A program made the position numbers and the translations under genes. Below are positions 55,382-64,000 of a stretch of DNA of 64,000 bases, piece by piece. The stretch comes from Diploptera punctata (taxonomy: Eukaryota; Arthropoda; Insecta; Blattodea; Blaberidae): assembly GCA_030220185.1 (NCBI GenBank), contig JASPKZ010000424.1, positions 532,001-596,000 on the forward strand. Direction: 5' to 3'. How positions within the stretch are numbered: the stretch's first letter is position 1; each line of letters starts with the position of its first letter. The notes beneath the pieces were generated by a model that worked only from the letters and a program-made list of their open reading frames with translations, was not told where the DNA came from and did not search any database.

Positions 55382-56470
55382 AAAGTGCAACTCCTAAAAG
55401 ACAGGCGTCTATCGATGGTCCATTCGATCATCAGAAGAGAGCAAAACAAGAAAAAAACGGGGTTTGTAATGGACATTACAAAAATGTTCTTGAGTGAAAA
55501 TACTCCAATTGAAAAGGTGGATCACAGCAGTTAGAACTTGGCTTCAGAAGTATGTTCCAGGTGAGTGTTAATGGCAATAATACATAAAAATGTTCTGAAC
55601 ATATATTCATTTCAATAATTATTCCACGCACGTTATTAAACCAAATTAATAATTGTATATTATATTACATTCACTATAGTTGTAATAACGCAAAATAGGT
55701 CCGTTAAATACATATTTTCAAATATTGTATTTTAATATATAATTTTTTAATAATTTGCGTAGAATCGGCAGACCTCCCCACGGCTAATCAACTCAGACAG
55801 GAATACGTCCCTCGCTGAAACAAAGGAATCTTTAGATTGCAAGCAAGATTTAGCCATAATTTGTGATGAAACAGATTCTGCTGGTCGTTGCGTATTTGCT
55901 GTCTTAGTCAAAACACAGGATGCTTCATTTCAAGAAATCCACATTTTAGACTGTGTATTTATAGACTGTAAATAGTAGGACTTGTTCTCAGACTATCCTG
56001 AAAACGTTAGAACCATTTTCAATTGATTATGAAAATGTAAAATACTTCGTAACAGATTCAGCACCTTATATGATAAAATGTTTTGATTTATTGAAACGGG
56101 ATCATTTGGTGCATGTTACTTGTCGGGCTCACAAATTCAGTATCTTTGGCGATATTTTACAAAAGAATTTAAATGAGCTTAATTCAATAGTAGCTAAAAC
56201 CAAAAACTTTTTTCACTTGTCCAGAAAAATAAAACACTTGTACCGCTCATATATAAATGAAAATCATGAAGAACAATCGATTCCTTTGTATAAAGAACCA
56301 GTTCTAACTAGATGGGGCAGTTGGTTTAAATCAGTAAATTACTTACACAAATATTTTAATGTTCTGAGAACATTTTTCAGTCAGTTGAGTTTCAAAAGTG
56401 CCCCTGTAGCAAATTGGTTGAAAGAGGTAGAATCTGTACGATTTTGTTGCTTAGTTCGTGAAAATTGTGA
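55382..56470 (+). pseudogene. hAT-type transposase (CGGBP1-associated group), partly spliced structure
   Basis: SATPKRQASIDGPFDHQKRA, MDITKMFLSENTPIEKVDH and KYVPG lie in the first segment, ending at a donor-like GTGAGT (about 55560). The text resumes after 'tgcgtag' (about 55762) with SADLPTANQLRQEYVP, then IICDETDSAGRCVFAVLVKT (first Asp), VKYFVTDSAPYMIKCFDLLK and VHVTCRAHKFSIFGDILQKN. It runs to VLTRWGSWFKSVNYL before being cut by an inserted Tc1/mariner element at 56476. Stops occur near 55970. The C-terminal dimerisation part is not recognised after the insertion. Confidence 0.8.
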
Positions 56471-56569
56471 ATCTACAGTGTGATTATAAAGTCCCAGTAC
56501 ATTTTAAAGAATTCGTTTACATATCGTATTTCTGTTACAGCCATTGGAAAGATACAAATATTGTGACGC

Positions 56570-57060
56570 GTTGTAGTGGCGTTGTTTAAAATGCGCGGGC
56601 CGGCGAGAGAAACCTCGCATTGGTGGACTGGATTGGCGAATAGCCAATCCCGAGTCGTGGAATCCACCGAATTTTCTTGGCTAATAGCCAGAGAGTTCTA
56701 CCAACATCTGTTCCCCCATTCGAGAAACATCGGGAGACTAGAGGGTTCCATGTCGAAACATCTCGTTCATGGGCCTGGAAATTTCCGTCTACTCACCTAT
56801 AAATATGTGGTGAGAGCGGAACGATCCCCAGCCCTGTGTCGGATGGCGGGAAGTTAAATTGGAAGCTAGACTGTGAGGAAGGATTGTGTCTGCAACTGTG
56901 TTATAAGTGATAATCTTGCAAAATTTAAAAGAATAGTTGTTAAATCAAACTGTGTTTAAAAATTTAGTGATAATTGTGGAGAAGAAAATAAAGTGAAAAG
57001 GAAAAGTTTTACATAAAACTGTGTATTTATTTAAGTTCAAATAAGTTAAAGGAAAACCCT
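56570..57060 (+). promoter_or_regulatory. Promoter-like leader inside the element (TATA and CCAAT boxes)
   Basis: A TATAAATA box lies at 56798-56805. About 160-190 bp upstream are ATTGG/CCAAT motifs, including the inverted pair gattggc/gccaatc (56631-56637 and 56643-56649). The region up to 56860 is GC-richer than its surroundings, and an AT-rich, 5'-UTR-like stretch follows to the ATG at 57079. No similar leader is seen in the other D,D(41)D elements of this window. Function is inferred from motifs only. Confidence 0.4.
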
Positions 57061-57078
57061 GTGCTCATTTGGGACAAT

Positions 57079-58088
57079 ATGTTCACCATTGAGGAGCGGA
57101 TAGAGATTGTTGCTGCGCGTTTAAGAGGCCAGTCATACGAGAAAGTTGGAGACACATTCCAAACGAAGTTCAGGAAAGCGGCTCCATCACGAGGCAATAT
57201 CCAGATTCTCGTGAATAAGTTCATGCGTACAGGATCAGTGGCGGATGAGCCACACACAGGAAGACCACCAATATCCGCCGAAAACGTGGAGGCTATCAAA
57301 AACGCGATTGAGCGTAGTCCACAGGCGTCCTATAGCCGTTTGAGTCGAGAGCTGGGAATACCACCATCATCAGTCAGGAAGGTGCTTCGTTTTACTCTGA
57401 AAAAACGAGCATATCATGTACAAGTGGTCCATAAACTGGAAGCCGAAGATTACGCAGCACGATCTCTGTGAAGCTGCAGACTGGCATAACTTAGTGGATC
57501 ACATCCTCTTCACCGACGAAGCCATGTTTCAAGTCTGTGGATGTGTTCATCGACACAATTGTCGTATATGGGCGGACGAGCTGTCCAATGAAACCATCGA
57601 GTGTGAAAGGCATTCACCGAAAGTGAATGTTTGGCTTGGCTTGACTAAACGAAAAGTTCACGGCCCGTACATGTTCACCGAGCAAACAATCACGGGAGAC
57701 ATGTATCTTGATATGTTGCAACTTTTCTTACAGCCACAGTTACAGCAAGATGGCATCATTGATACAGTGGTGTTGCACCACCACACTTTGCTCTGGCTGT
57801 ACGCGGCGGGTATCTCAATGACAGGTTTCGCAACAGTTGGATTCGAAGGGCATCTCCTCGTATCTGGGCACCGCGTTCGCCAAACCTCACACCCCTGGAC
57901 TTTTTTGATTGATGGTTCATCAAGCAACAGGTGTACAGAACCAAGGTTCCTAATCTGCAAGTGCTGAAAGAACGCATACGCCAAGCGATCAAATTATTAC
58001 AGAGGATATGTTAGTGCATGTATTCCGGGCGACGGTGCGTCGTTGGGAAACATGTTTTGAGATTGATGGAGGTCATGTTGAACACTAA
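57079..58088 (+). pseudogene. D,D(41)D-group transposase, broken
   Basis: MFTIEERIEIVAARLRGQSY begins at 57079. The HTH part reaches SSVRKVLRFTLKKRAYHVQV. After a frameshift near 57420-57470, FTDEAMFQVCGCVHRHNCRI carries the first Asp. The second-Asp block (normally QQDGAPPH) is disrupted near 57750-57785 by a deletion or shift. APRSPNLTPLDFFD (about 57870-57912) holds the third Asp. The protein ends near the ME-GGHVEH text at 58068-58088. Confidence 0.85.
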
Positions 58089-58175
58089 CTTGATAGTAGA
58101 AACTACCTTATAATTTTTGTTGTATTTGGACTATGTTATACATAAAATGTACTGGGACTTCATAATCACACTGTA

Positions 58176-58905
58176 TTGCAAATGTAGTTGTTACGATAAT
58201 TTCTGTATTGTTCAATATTGGGTTTTTATATTTTATTATCTATTTTGAATCCGTTTTGCACGTAACATACTGCCGTCTGAATGTCGCAAGTCATGTCATT
58301 AAAAGTATAGAACTGCACACCTGCATCTCATTTGTTCCAGAAAGAAAGGGGAACCACTATTATTTTGAATATGTCAGCACTTATTCTCAAGTTTGTAGTA
58401 TTGTTATTATACATCCTTGGATGACTTCATTGGCATCCAATCCAAAGTATTTAGAAATGATGTAATGTAACGTCCGATTCGTTGTTTATATTCCCCTTCT
58501 CAGATAAGGCGTGTTACAGTAATGCAAACATAATTTTCTTTGTTTCATCCCTCCTTTTGTCTTGGCGTTCATTAGTAGCGTCACTTGCAGTTCGACGTGG
58601 CCAAAGCAGTTTGGACGGGTGTCTAGGGTCCGGGGGACGTCCACAATAACAACGTAGTCGCCATGAGTAGATGGCAATTGTCAAGTTAACTTGCGGCCTA
58701 GGGGTGTTTGGCTGAGCCTTGATGTTAGAGAGTGGTAGGTGGTGAAAAGAAGCGAAAAGTGGTTTCAATATGTTTGTGAAATATAGATTAATGAAGTAAA
58801 AATGCGGAAGGTTGAAATAATTTAAATTACGTGCAAGATGGACTTGAGCATTAAATAGTTAATAAAATATATTGTTCTTAAAGAACTGGTCCTCCAATTA
58901 TTTAA
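58176..58905. other. Non-coding DNA between the hAT relic and the Mutator-like element
   Basis: Minus-strand ORFs here (for example 58514-58768) show no domain. A GC-richer patch lies at 58560-58700. I recognise nothing. Confidence 0.45.
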
Positions 58906-60063
58906 TTAAGGGGAGGACTTTTGCCTATTTTTGACAAAATTATGATTTTGTTTTTTACATTTTTTTTAGTACTATGAGCCCTTGGGATGTTCATTTAAAA
59001 GTGTCAAATACCTTTTATTACCTCTTAGTTTGAAATTTAAAAACTCTTGTTTTTTGTTGACACGCCAATTTTTTAACATGTTTAAACAATTTTTATATGA
59101 ACCATATATCAGAGAATATAAGAACTACATTTGTGAATGCACCCTCAAATTACAGGGAAAACTTAGCTCATTCTATTGGTAACACTGCCAAGTGTTTATT
59201 TTCCCACGTTTTCTGAGCACATGGTTGTTTTGTAATATTATCCAACATGGCTAGGGATAAAAAGTTTGGCAAACGCAAGTTTTATGGAAATAGAATCACT
59301 GCAAATAAAAAAAAGCACAATAGTAATGTATAAAAAACAGAGTGATGTAAATAGGCCTAGTGTTGTAAATAGTAGTGGTAGTGCCACAGTGGAAGTTGAA
59401 AATGAGGTTATGTCTACACCATCAACAAGTGGATGTGTGAATGTAAATAGGGAAACTCCAGCCAGTGCTTCTAGAAGGAAGTTATATTTTGTAAATAATA
59501 ATTGTACATAATTTAGTGTAAATAGTGAAAATAGTAATAAAATAAGCTCAGGTTTTCGTTTATTGGACATGGAACAACTTTCATAAGCACTGAAAAGTTT
59601 TATTGTGTGTATATATTGTAAAGGAGAAAATTGTGTGTCAAGTGTTTGAGGATGTAAACAAAAGAAATGGTTTAATATCTAAATTAATTCTAGCATGTTC
59701 TAAGTGCAAAGAACATGGCTTCAAAACCTCAAAACAAAATGATAATATTGATTAAATAAATGTGAGAGTTGTTTCTGGCATGAGATGTATTGGAGATGGC
59801 TTAGAAGCAGGAAAAATTCTGTGCTCAATTCTGAACGTCCCAAACCCACCAGTAAATTATTGTAAATTCAATAATATCATTACAAGTGCTCTTGAGACAG
59901 TGGCTGAGAACTCTATGCAGGTAGCTGCAAAAGAGGCTATTGAAGAAAATGAGGGTTCTGTGGACATTGCAGTGACAAAAGATGGAAGTTGGCAGAAGCG
60001 AGGACCACACATCCCTCAATGGTGTTATTACAGCCACTAGTGTGTATACACGCAACGCAATTG

Positions 60064-61496
60064 AGGGGGTCAGTGGAATAAGGGCCCATCCCAACCGCAC
60101 TAAGTTTGGAGAAAAATTGTATTTTATTAAATTCTAGATTGAGTAAAATATATAAAGCACACATTGATAATATTTGGTACATGTCTTGTACATAAAATAA
60201 GCTTTCTGCCTGCAAATGTATAGATCACTATATTGTTTCATATGTCTAATCAAAGAAAAAGAAAATTGAGAATATAAAAAATAGAACATAAACAAACAAA
60301 TTAAATAACACTTTTTAACTTGAATATTGCATTAATCTACGTATTCTACGTTTACAGCATTTGTATCATCATCTGATTTAAGGCTACTGTTAAAATGTCT
60401 GGTGTACAGGTTGTACAAATGTCATGAGAGTCATGATGTCTTCTTTATCATCCTACCATAAGGATATTTTGTTGCCAATATTACATCTCGTAATACAGGA
60501 TACTTTGCTTTCCCTTTTTTAAGGGCTTATACCTTCCTCTAAAGCCAAATCACCGAAACTGGATTTTTCGTACATTACATGTCTGTTTTCCACAAAACGA
60601 AACTGAGATGCTTTTTCGGATGTCTACCTTATGCTTTTCCAGCGTCACATTTCTCTTTGTGGACATTTAAGTTATCCAAATCTTTAAAATCTTCTGCATT
60701 TATCTCAATTACTGTGAATGGTTTCTTTGTTCAACTCTTTCTTAAGAGGTGATCCCACTGTTCAGGTGTATAAACCACTTGTTTTTTTTTCTTTTAACTT
60801 TTTCAATTACACCAAAGTCAGCATCACAGGGAAGGAAAATGTGACCTCGTACAATAAATGTATGTTCAATTTCTTCAAACCAACCACAATCAATCATATA
60901 CAGCCAAAGTCCCATTATTGTATAATTCTTGTTTTGAACAACACATGAATCACTATATACATTATAAGTTTATTTTTATCAGCACCTTTTTCAATCAGTG
61001 GCAGCTTTTCAATCAGTGGCAGCTTTTAATAAACAACTAGCAATTTCGTCCGCACCTCTTGAAGCAACTGATTCAGGCCGATATATATTCCTTTCCACTG
61101 TTGCGTAAAATGTTGCTTCGTTTTATTCAACTCTTGCACATTTATTTTTCTTTTCTTATATTTTATTACACCATTTCCATTTGCACAAGAACCTGCCGCA
61201 TCAGCCATTCTGCATTTACTGATATTTACCGGCAATGCTAGCCAGTATTGCAGCGGACTACAGAGGAGCGGACAATATACGGTCACGTGTCAGCAGTTGG
61301 GATGGGCCTTTATTTCCCGCGCGCGTGAAGAAGTTAGAAATTTTTCTTAGACATAAAGTCTCATTTACCCTCTTTTGAGCAAAGTTAGAATTATGAGCTT
61401 CTAAAGATTAACAGAAGATGGTCATAGGATTCATACTCTGCAAATAACTAAAAATCAACCATTGGTTGGGATGGGCCCTTATTCCACTGAGCCCCT
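60064..61496 (-). mobile_element. Unclassified TIR element, copy 2, flanked by CAATTG
   Basis: The left end AGGGGGTCAGTGGAATAAGG and the reversed right end AGGGGCTCAGTGGAATAAGG are inverted repeats of about 33 bp (to CCCATCCCAACC). CAATTG borders both sides (60058-60063 and 61497-61502). The Mutator text before and after joins in frame (YTRNAI / DVECLSK), so the insertion boundaries are certain to within the palindromic target. The length is 1433 bp. Minus-strand frames carry pieces of one protein. Confidence 0.88.
60300..61286 (-). pseudogene. Protein of the unclassified element (DUF7869-like), internally deleted
   Basis: The N-terminal ORF (61026-61286) has CRMADAAGSCANGNGVIKYK and KKRKINVQELNKTKQ. 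The C-terminal frames (about 60470-60790) read VVYTPEQWDHLLRKS, KKPFTVIEINAEDFKDLDNL and, further on, KKGKAKYPVLRDVILATKYP. In relatives that I recall these flank a core with SDxCGGQNKN and FPVRGHSYLPCD. That core is missing here except for a trace around 60800-60900. Assignment to the DUF7869-type family is from memory; no transposase class is asserted. Confidence 0.55.
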
Positions 61497-61630
61497 CAAT
61501 TGATGTGGAATGCCTTTCAAAAATTTGCCAACGGTGTAAAATGCCACAGAAGAAGGATGTCCAACATGACTGCACAGCCAATTATGAGGGGAGCAGTGGA
61601 GGCACGGAAGCTGAAGTGGCAGTTCGTATA

Positions 61631-62978
61631 CAGGGCAAGTCAAAATGTTGTGCAGGTTTTCAGAAATTTATTATGTGAAATGTAATGAACATATAATATC
61701 GTGAGACATATTGTATGAAAGGTAAACTCTCAAAGTTTAGTTGTCCACTTCTAAAGTTCCGCGTTCATCCGCAAGATGTCAACAGCAGAGCAGTAAAGGA
61801 AAATGGCGTTGACTGGGGATCAGAAGTCTTTCTGTGTGCTTGATTACCATGTAAACAACTCTGTGACTAGTGTTCAACGACATTTCCGTACCAGATACGA
61901 TAAAGACCCGCCGGATGGGAGATCCATTCGTAAGTGGTACACACAATTTAGGGATTCAGGCTGTATCTGTAAACGAAAATCGACTGGCCGTCCGTCGACG
62001 AGTGAGAGAGACAGTCGAACGCGTTCGCACATGCTTCGTGCGGAGTCCACAGAAATCCACCTACCGGGGAGCGACAGAACTTCAACTACCACAAAAAACT
62101 GTATGGCGGATTCTCCGGAAACGTTTACAGATGAAACCCTACCACTTGCAACTGGTTCAAGCCTTAAAACCCGCCGATTATGCTTTGCGAGCGTCCTTCT
62201 GTGTTGATTTTCTCGCATTAATGGAAGAGAATGAGTTCCATGAGAGGGTAGTTTACAGTGATGAAGCGACTTTCCACCTTTCAGGAAAAGTGAATAGACA
62301 CAATGTAAGGATTTGGGGAACTGGTAACCCCCATGCAACTCTGGAACATCAACGCGATCTCCGAAAGTGAATGTCTTTTGTGCCATTTCCCATGCAAAGG
62401 TTTATGGGCCCTTTTTTTTCATGAACGTACTGTGAACGGACATGTTTTCCTTGATATGCTACAACAATGGCTCCTTCCGCAGCTTGAAGCGGATAGTCCA
62501 GATTTCATTCTGCAGTTGGATGGTGCCCCTCCACATTACCATGGCAGTGTTCGAGACCATTTGAATACGGCTTTACCACAACGCTGGATAGGCCGTGCAT
62601 CTCAGGGTGATCAACAACTCATTCATTGGCCACCTCGTTCACCCGATCTAACCCCGTGTGATTTCTTCATGTGGGGGTCTTGTAAAGGATCATGTTTACG
62701 TACCACCACTTCCAACAACACTGCATGAACTGCGTGCCCGCATCACAGCAGCCATTGCTGATATCGACCGCGGACTGCTACAGAAAGTTTGGCAGGAGAT
62801 TGAATATCGGCTTGACATCTGTCGTGTAACAAAAGGCGCTCACATAGAACATCTGTGAATATTTAAAAAAAAACTTTGAGAGTTTACCTTTCATACAATA
62901 TGTCTCACAATATTATATGTTCATTACATTTCACATAATAAATTTCTGAAAACCTGCACAACATATTGACTTGCCCTG
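61631..62978 (+). mobile_element. Tc1/mariner element with 108-bp TIRs, nested in the Mutator gene
   Basis: The left end CAGGGCAAGTCAAAATGTTG and the right end reversed (CAGGGCAAGTCAATATGTTG) are inverted repeats extending 108 bp (61631-61738) with about two differences. TA is present on both sides (61629-61630 and 62979-62980). The length is 1348 bp. It belongs to the same group as the elements at 43091 and 45623. Confidence 0.95.
61803..62858 (+). pseudogene. Tc1/mariner transposase of the 108-bp-TIR group, three frameshifts
   Basis: MALTGDQKSFCVLDYHVNNS starts the HTH domain. A shift near 62005 moves to VERVRTCFVRSPQKSTYRGA and YSDEATFHLSGKVNRHNVRI (first Asp). A second shift near 62365 leads to FILQLDGAPPHYHGSV (second Asp) and LTPCDFFMWG (third Asp). 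A third near 62680 leads to KDHVYVPPLPTTLHEL and the end GAHIEHL at 62858. The last two Asp are 46 residues apart because of a five-residue insertion (around GDQQL) compared with the 41-residue spacing in its relatives. Confidence 0.9.
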
Positions 62979-63220
62979 TATTTCACAGGTCAGTTGACTC
63001 GAGAGGTGTAAAATATATCAAATATCTTGGGGATGGAGACAGCATAGGCTACAATATAGTTATAGCAAGTAAACCACATGGCAATTGCACTAAAATAGAA
63101 GCTAAAATGTATAGGTCATGTCCACAAAACAATGGGCACTCGTCTGAGAAAATTGAAAAAATATATGGGCAAGAAAGTGCTGTCTGATGGGAAAAGAATC
63201 AGAGGAAGGAACAGATTAAC

Positions 63221-63486
63221 TTACTCACTGGCACTATCGAACCCGTAGGTTCATGGCCGTGCGGACATAAGCTCTCCATACATCCCTATCCTGAGCTAAT
63301 GCTTTCCAATCATTCCCTGTATAATCTACTTCCCTCAAATCATAGTTAATGTTGTTCTCCCACCTCATTCTTGGTCTACCAACTGGGCGTTTTCCTTCTG
63401 GCTTTCCTACAAGAAGTTTCCATGCACGTCTTTCATTCCCCATACGCGCAACATGTCCTGCCCATCGCAGTCTACGAGACTTAACT
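63221..63486 (-). mobile_element. 5'-truncated LINE insertion with a perfect 15-bp target duplication
   Basis: AAGGAACAGATTAAC is present on both sides (63206-63220 and 63487-63501). The insert encodes, on the minus strand, only a LINE C terminus: LRWAGHVARMGNERRAWKLL, EGKRPVGRPRMRWENNINYD and DRDVWRAYVRTAMNLRV. Its 3' end is at 63221. The 69-codon ORF is intact because the insertion is short and young. The surrounding reading frame is the Mutator-like transposase. Confidence 0.93.
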
Positions 63487-64000
63487 AAGGAACAGATTAA
63501 CAGATGGCGAAATTGATCTGTTATAAAATTATTATGGTAATGCCATTAGATCACATACAAATGACCTACAAAGCATGAGGATAGCAGTTTTGGCCACATA
63601 TTTTCATAAGTTGTCGACAGATGACAGACCACAACATGGTTTGTGTCCCCAAACTGCTGATTCTTAGTGTAAATAAGTGAAACACAAGGGTGATTATAAA
63701 TACCATGGACTACCAGAAGAGCTTATGTTATTAATCAAGCCCATATACCAAGACCTCTCACATCCTGACTTGTTGAAGACGTGTCTCCATGGAAGAACAC
63801 AAAATACAAACGAGTCCTTCAACATGACATGGCGAAGAATTCCAACGACAGTATTTGTGGGTCTCAAAACTCTGAAAATGGGGGTGTTGGATGCAGTGCT
63901 TTCATATAACGTTGGAGACATTTGTCGAGCTAGGGTCCTTCAGCACCAAAACATACGTCCTGGATACAACACCTTAAAAAGCCTTCGACAAGTGGACATG

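Larger units (their letters stand above)
56476..58173 (+). mobile_element. D,D(41)D-group Tc1/mariner element inserted in the hAT gene, 1.7 kb
   Basis: The left end CAGTGTGATTATAAAGTCCC and the reversed right end CAGTGTGATTATGAAGTCCC are about 31-bp inverted repeats with one difference, and TA lies outside (56474-56475 and 58174-58175). At 1698 bp it is about 350 bp longer than its relatives. The excess is a GC-rich leader between the left end and the transposase ORF. Confidence 0.92.
58910..64000 (+). mobile_element. Mutator-like element carrying three nested insertions (continues past the window)
   Basis: A possible left end, 'ggggaggacttttgcctatt', lies near 58910. The coding region starts at 59247 and is still open at the window end. 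It is interrupted by elements at 60064-61496, 61631-62978 and 63221-63486. Taking these out leaves one collinear transposase text. The left end is a guess because the right end is outside the window. Confidence 0.7.
59247..64000 (+). pseudogene. Mutator-like transposase in four pieces
   Basis: Piece 1 (59247-60063): MARDKKFGKRKFYGNRITAN, MRCIGDGLEAGKILCSILN, VDIAVTKDGSWQKRG (first Asp). Piece 2 (61497-61630): DVECLSKICQRCKMP and NYEGSSGGTEAEVAVRI. Piece 3 (62979-63220): RGVKYIKYLGDGDSIGYNIV (second Asp). Piece 4 (63502-64000): TDGEIDLL, NAIRSHTNDLQSMRIAV, then SHPDLLKTCLHGRTQNTNES with FNMTWRRIPT (probable catalytic Glu in NESFN). This is the animal Mutator-like family with a 'DGTWQKRGH' motif. 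Small frameshifts occur in each piece, but all three catalytic positions are kept. Confidence 0.85.

Noticed and set aside
58486..58768. Minus-strand ORFs as a host gene exon
   Set aside because: No domain, no splice context and no related copy was recognised.

Overview
The window looks like intergenic DNA from a large, AT-rich insect genome. It holds piggyBac, PIF-Harbinger, Merlin, pogo, mariner, D,D(41)D Tc1/mariner, hAT and Mutator-like relics, R1/R2/Jockey/I-type LINEs, Penelope-like elements with GIY-YIG remnants, tRNA-derived SINEs, and LINE tails ending in a 'VGRPRMRW' segment. That mixture is what I would expect from a cockroach or termite (Blattodea, for example Periplaneta). The organism call is inference, since no host gene marks it. 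I recognise no host protein-coding gene, rRNA gene or functional tRNA gene. Almost every ORF is a fragment of a transposase, reverse transcriptase or gag protein, usually with frameshifts or stops.

Layout. 0-4.3 kb: a dispersed palindromic repeat, a Jockey-type gag relic, a GA microsatellite and the 3' end of an R2-like LINE. 4.3-9.3 kb: a complete-length but broken piggyBac with TTAA, then a second piggyBac relic whose C-terminal Cys-rich segment has been tandemly copied. 9.3-13.3 kb: a Tc1/mariner relic, a Merlin relic and two tandem arrays. 13.3-18.6 kb: a mosaic of LINE fragments ending in a (TATG)n tail. 18.6-20.3 kb: a pogo-like element inserted at TA inside that tail. 20.6-24.7 kb: a Penelope fragment, a pogo relic, a 1.3-kb mariner and a piece of an unnamed transposon-like protein family. 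24.7-28.1 kb: a TIR element with an 8-bp target duplication that holds a SINE dimer, a relic of an element I could not classify, and a second copy of the palindromic repeat. 28.8-31.8 kb: two Penelope relics. 33.4-34.9 kb: Tc1/mariner fragments. 35.5-41.3 kb: one LINE whose two halves lie head to head, with a second pogo-like element inside it. 41.4-47 kb: a LINE fragment, a third piggyBac with a nearly intact D,D(41)D element inside it, a third palindromic-repeat copy and another D,D(41)D element. 47.3-54.3 kb: LINE and piggyBac scraps, then PIF-Harbinger remnants including a four-fold 584-bp tandem array, and a MADF-domain relic. 54.7-58.2 kb: LINE gag, then a hAT relic interrupted by a D,D(41)D element that carries a promoter-like leader. 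58.9-64 kb: a Mutator-like transposase gene split by three separate insertions.

The clearest candidate for something undescribed is the 1433-bp element at 60064-61496. It has terminal inverted repeats of about 33 bp, is flanked by CAATTG on both sides and sits inside the Mutator reading frame. It carries broken pieces of a widespread but functionally unassigned protein family. A second copy ends at 27262. The nested insertions give a relative order of transposition that can be read directly from the sequence.
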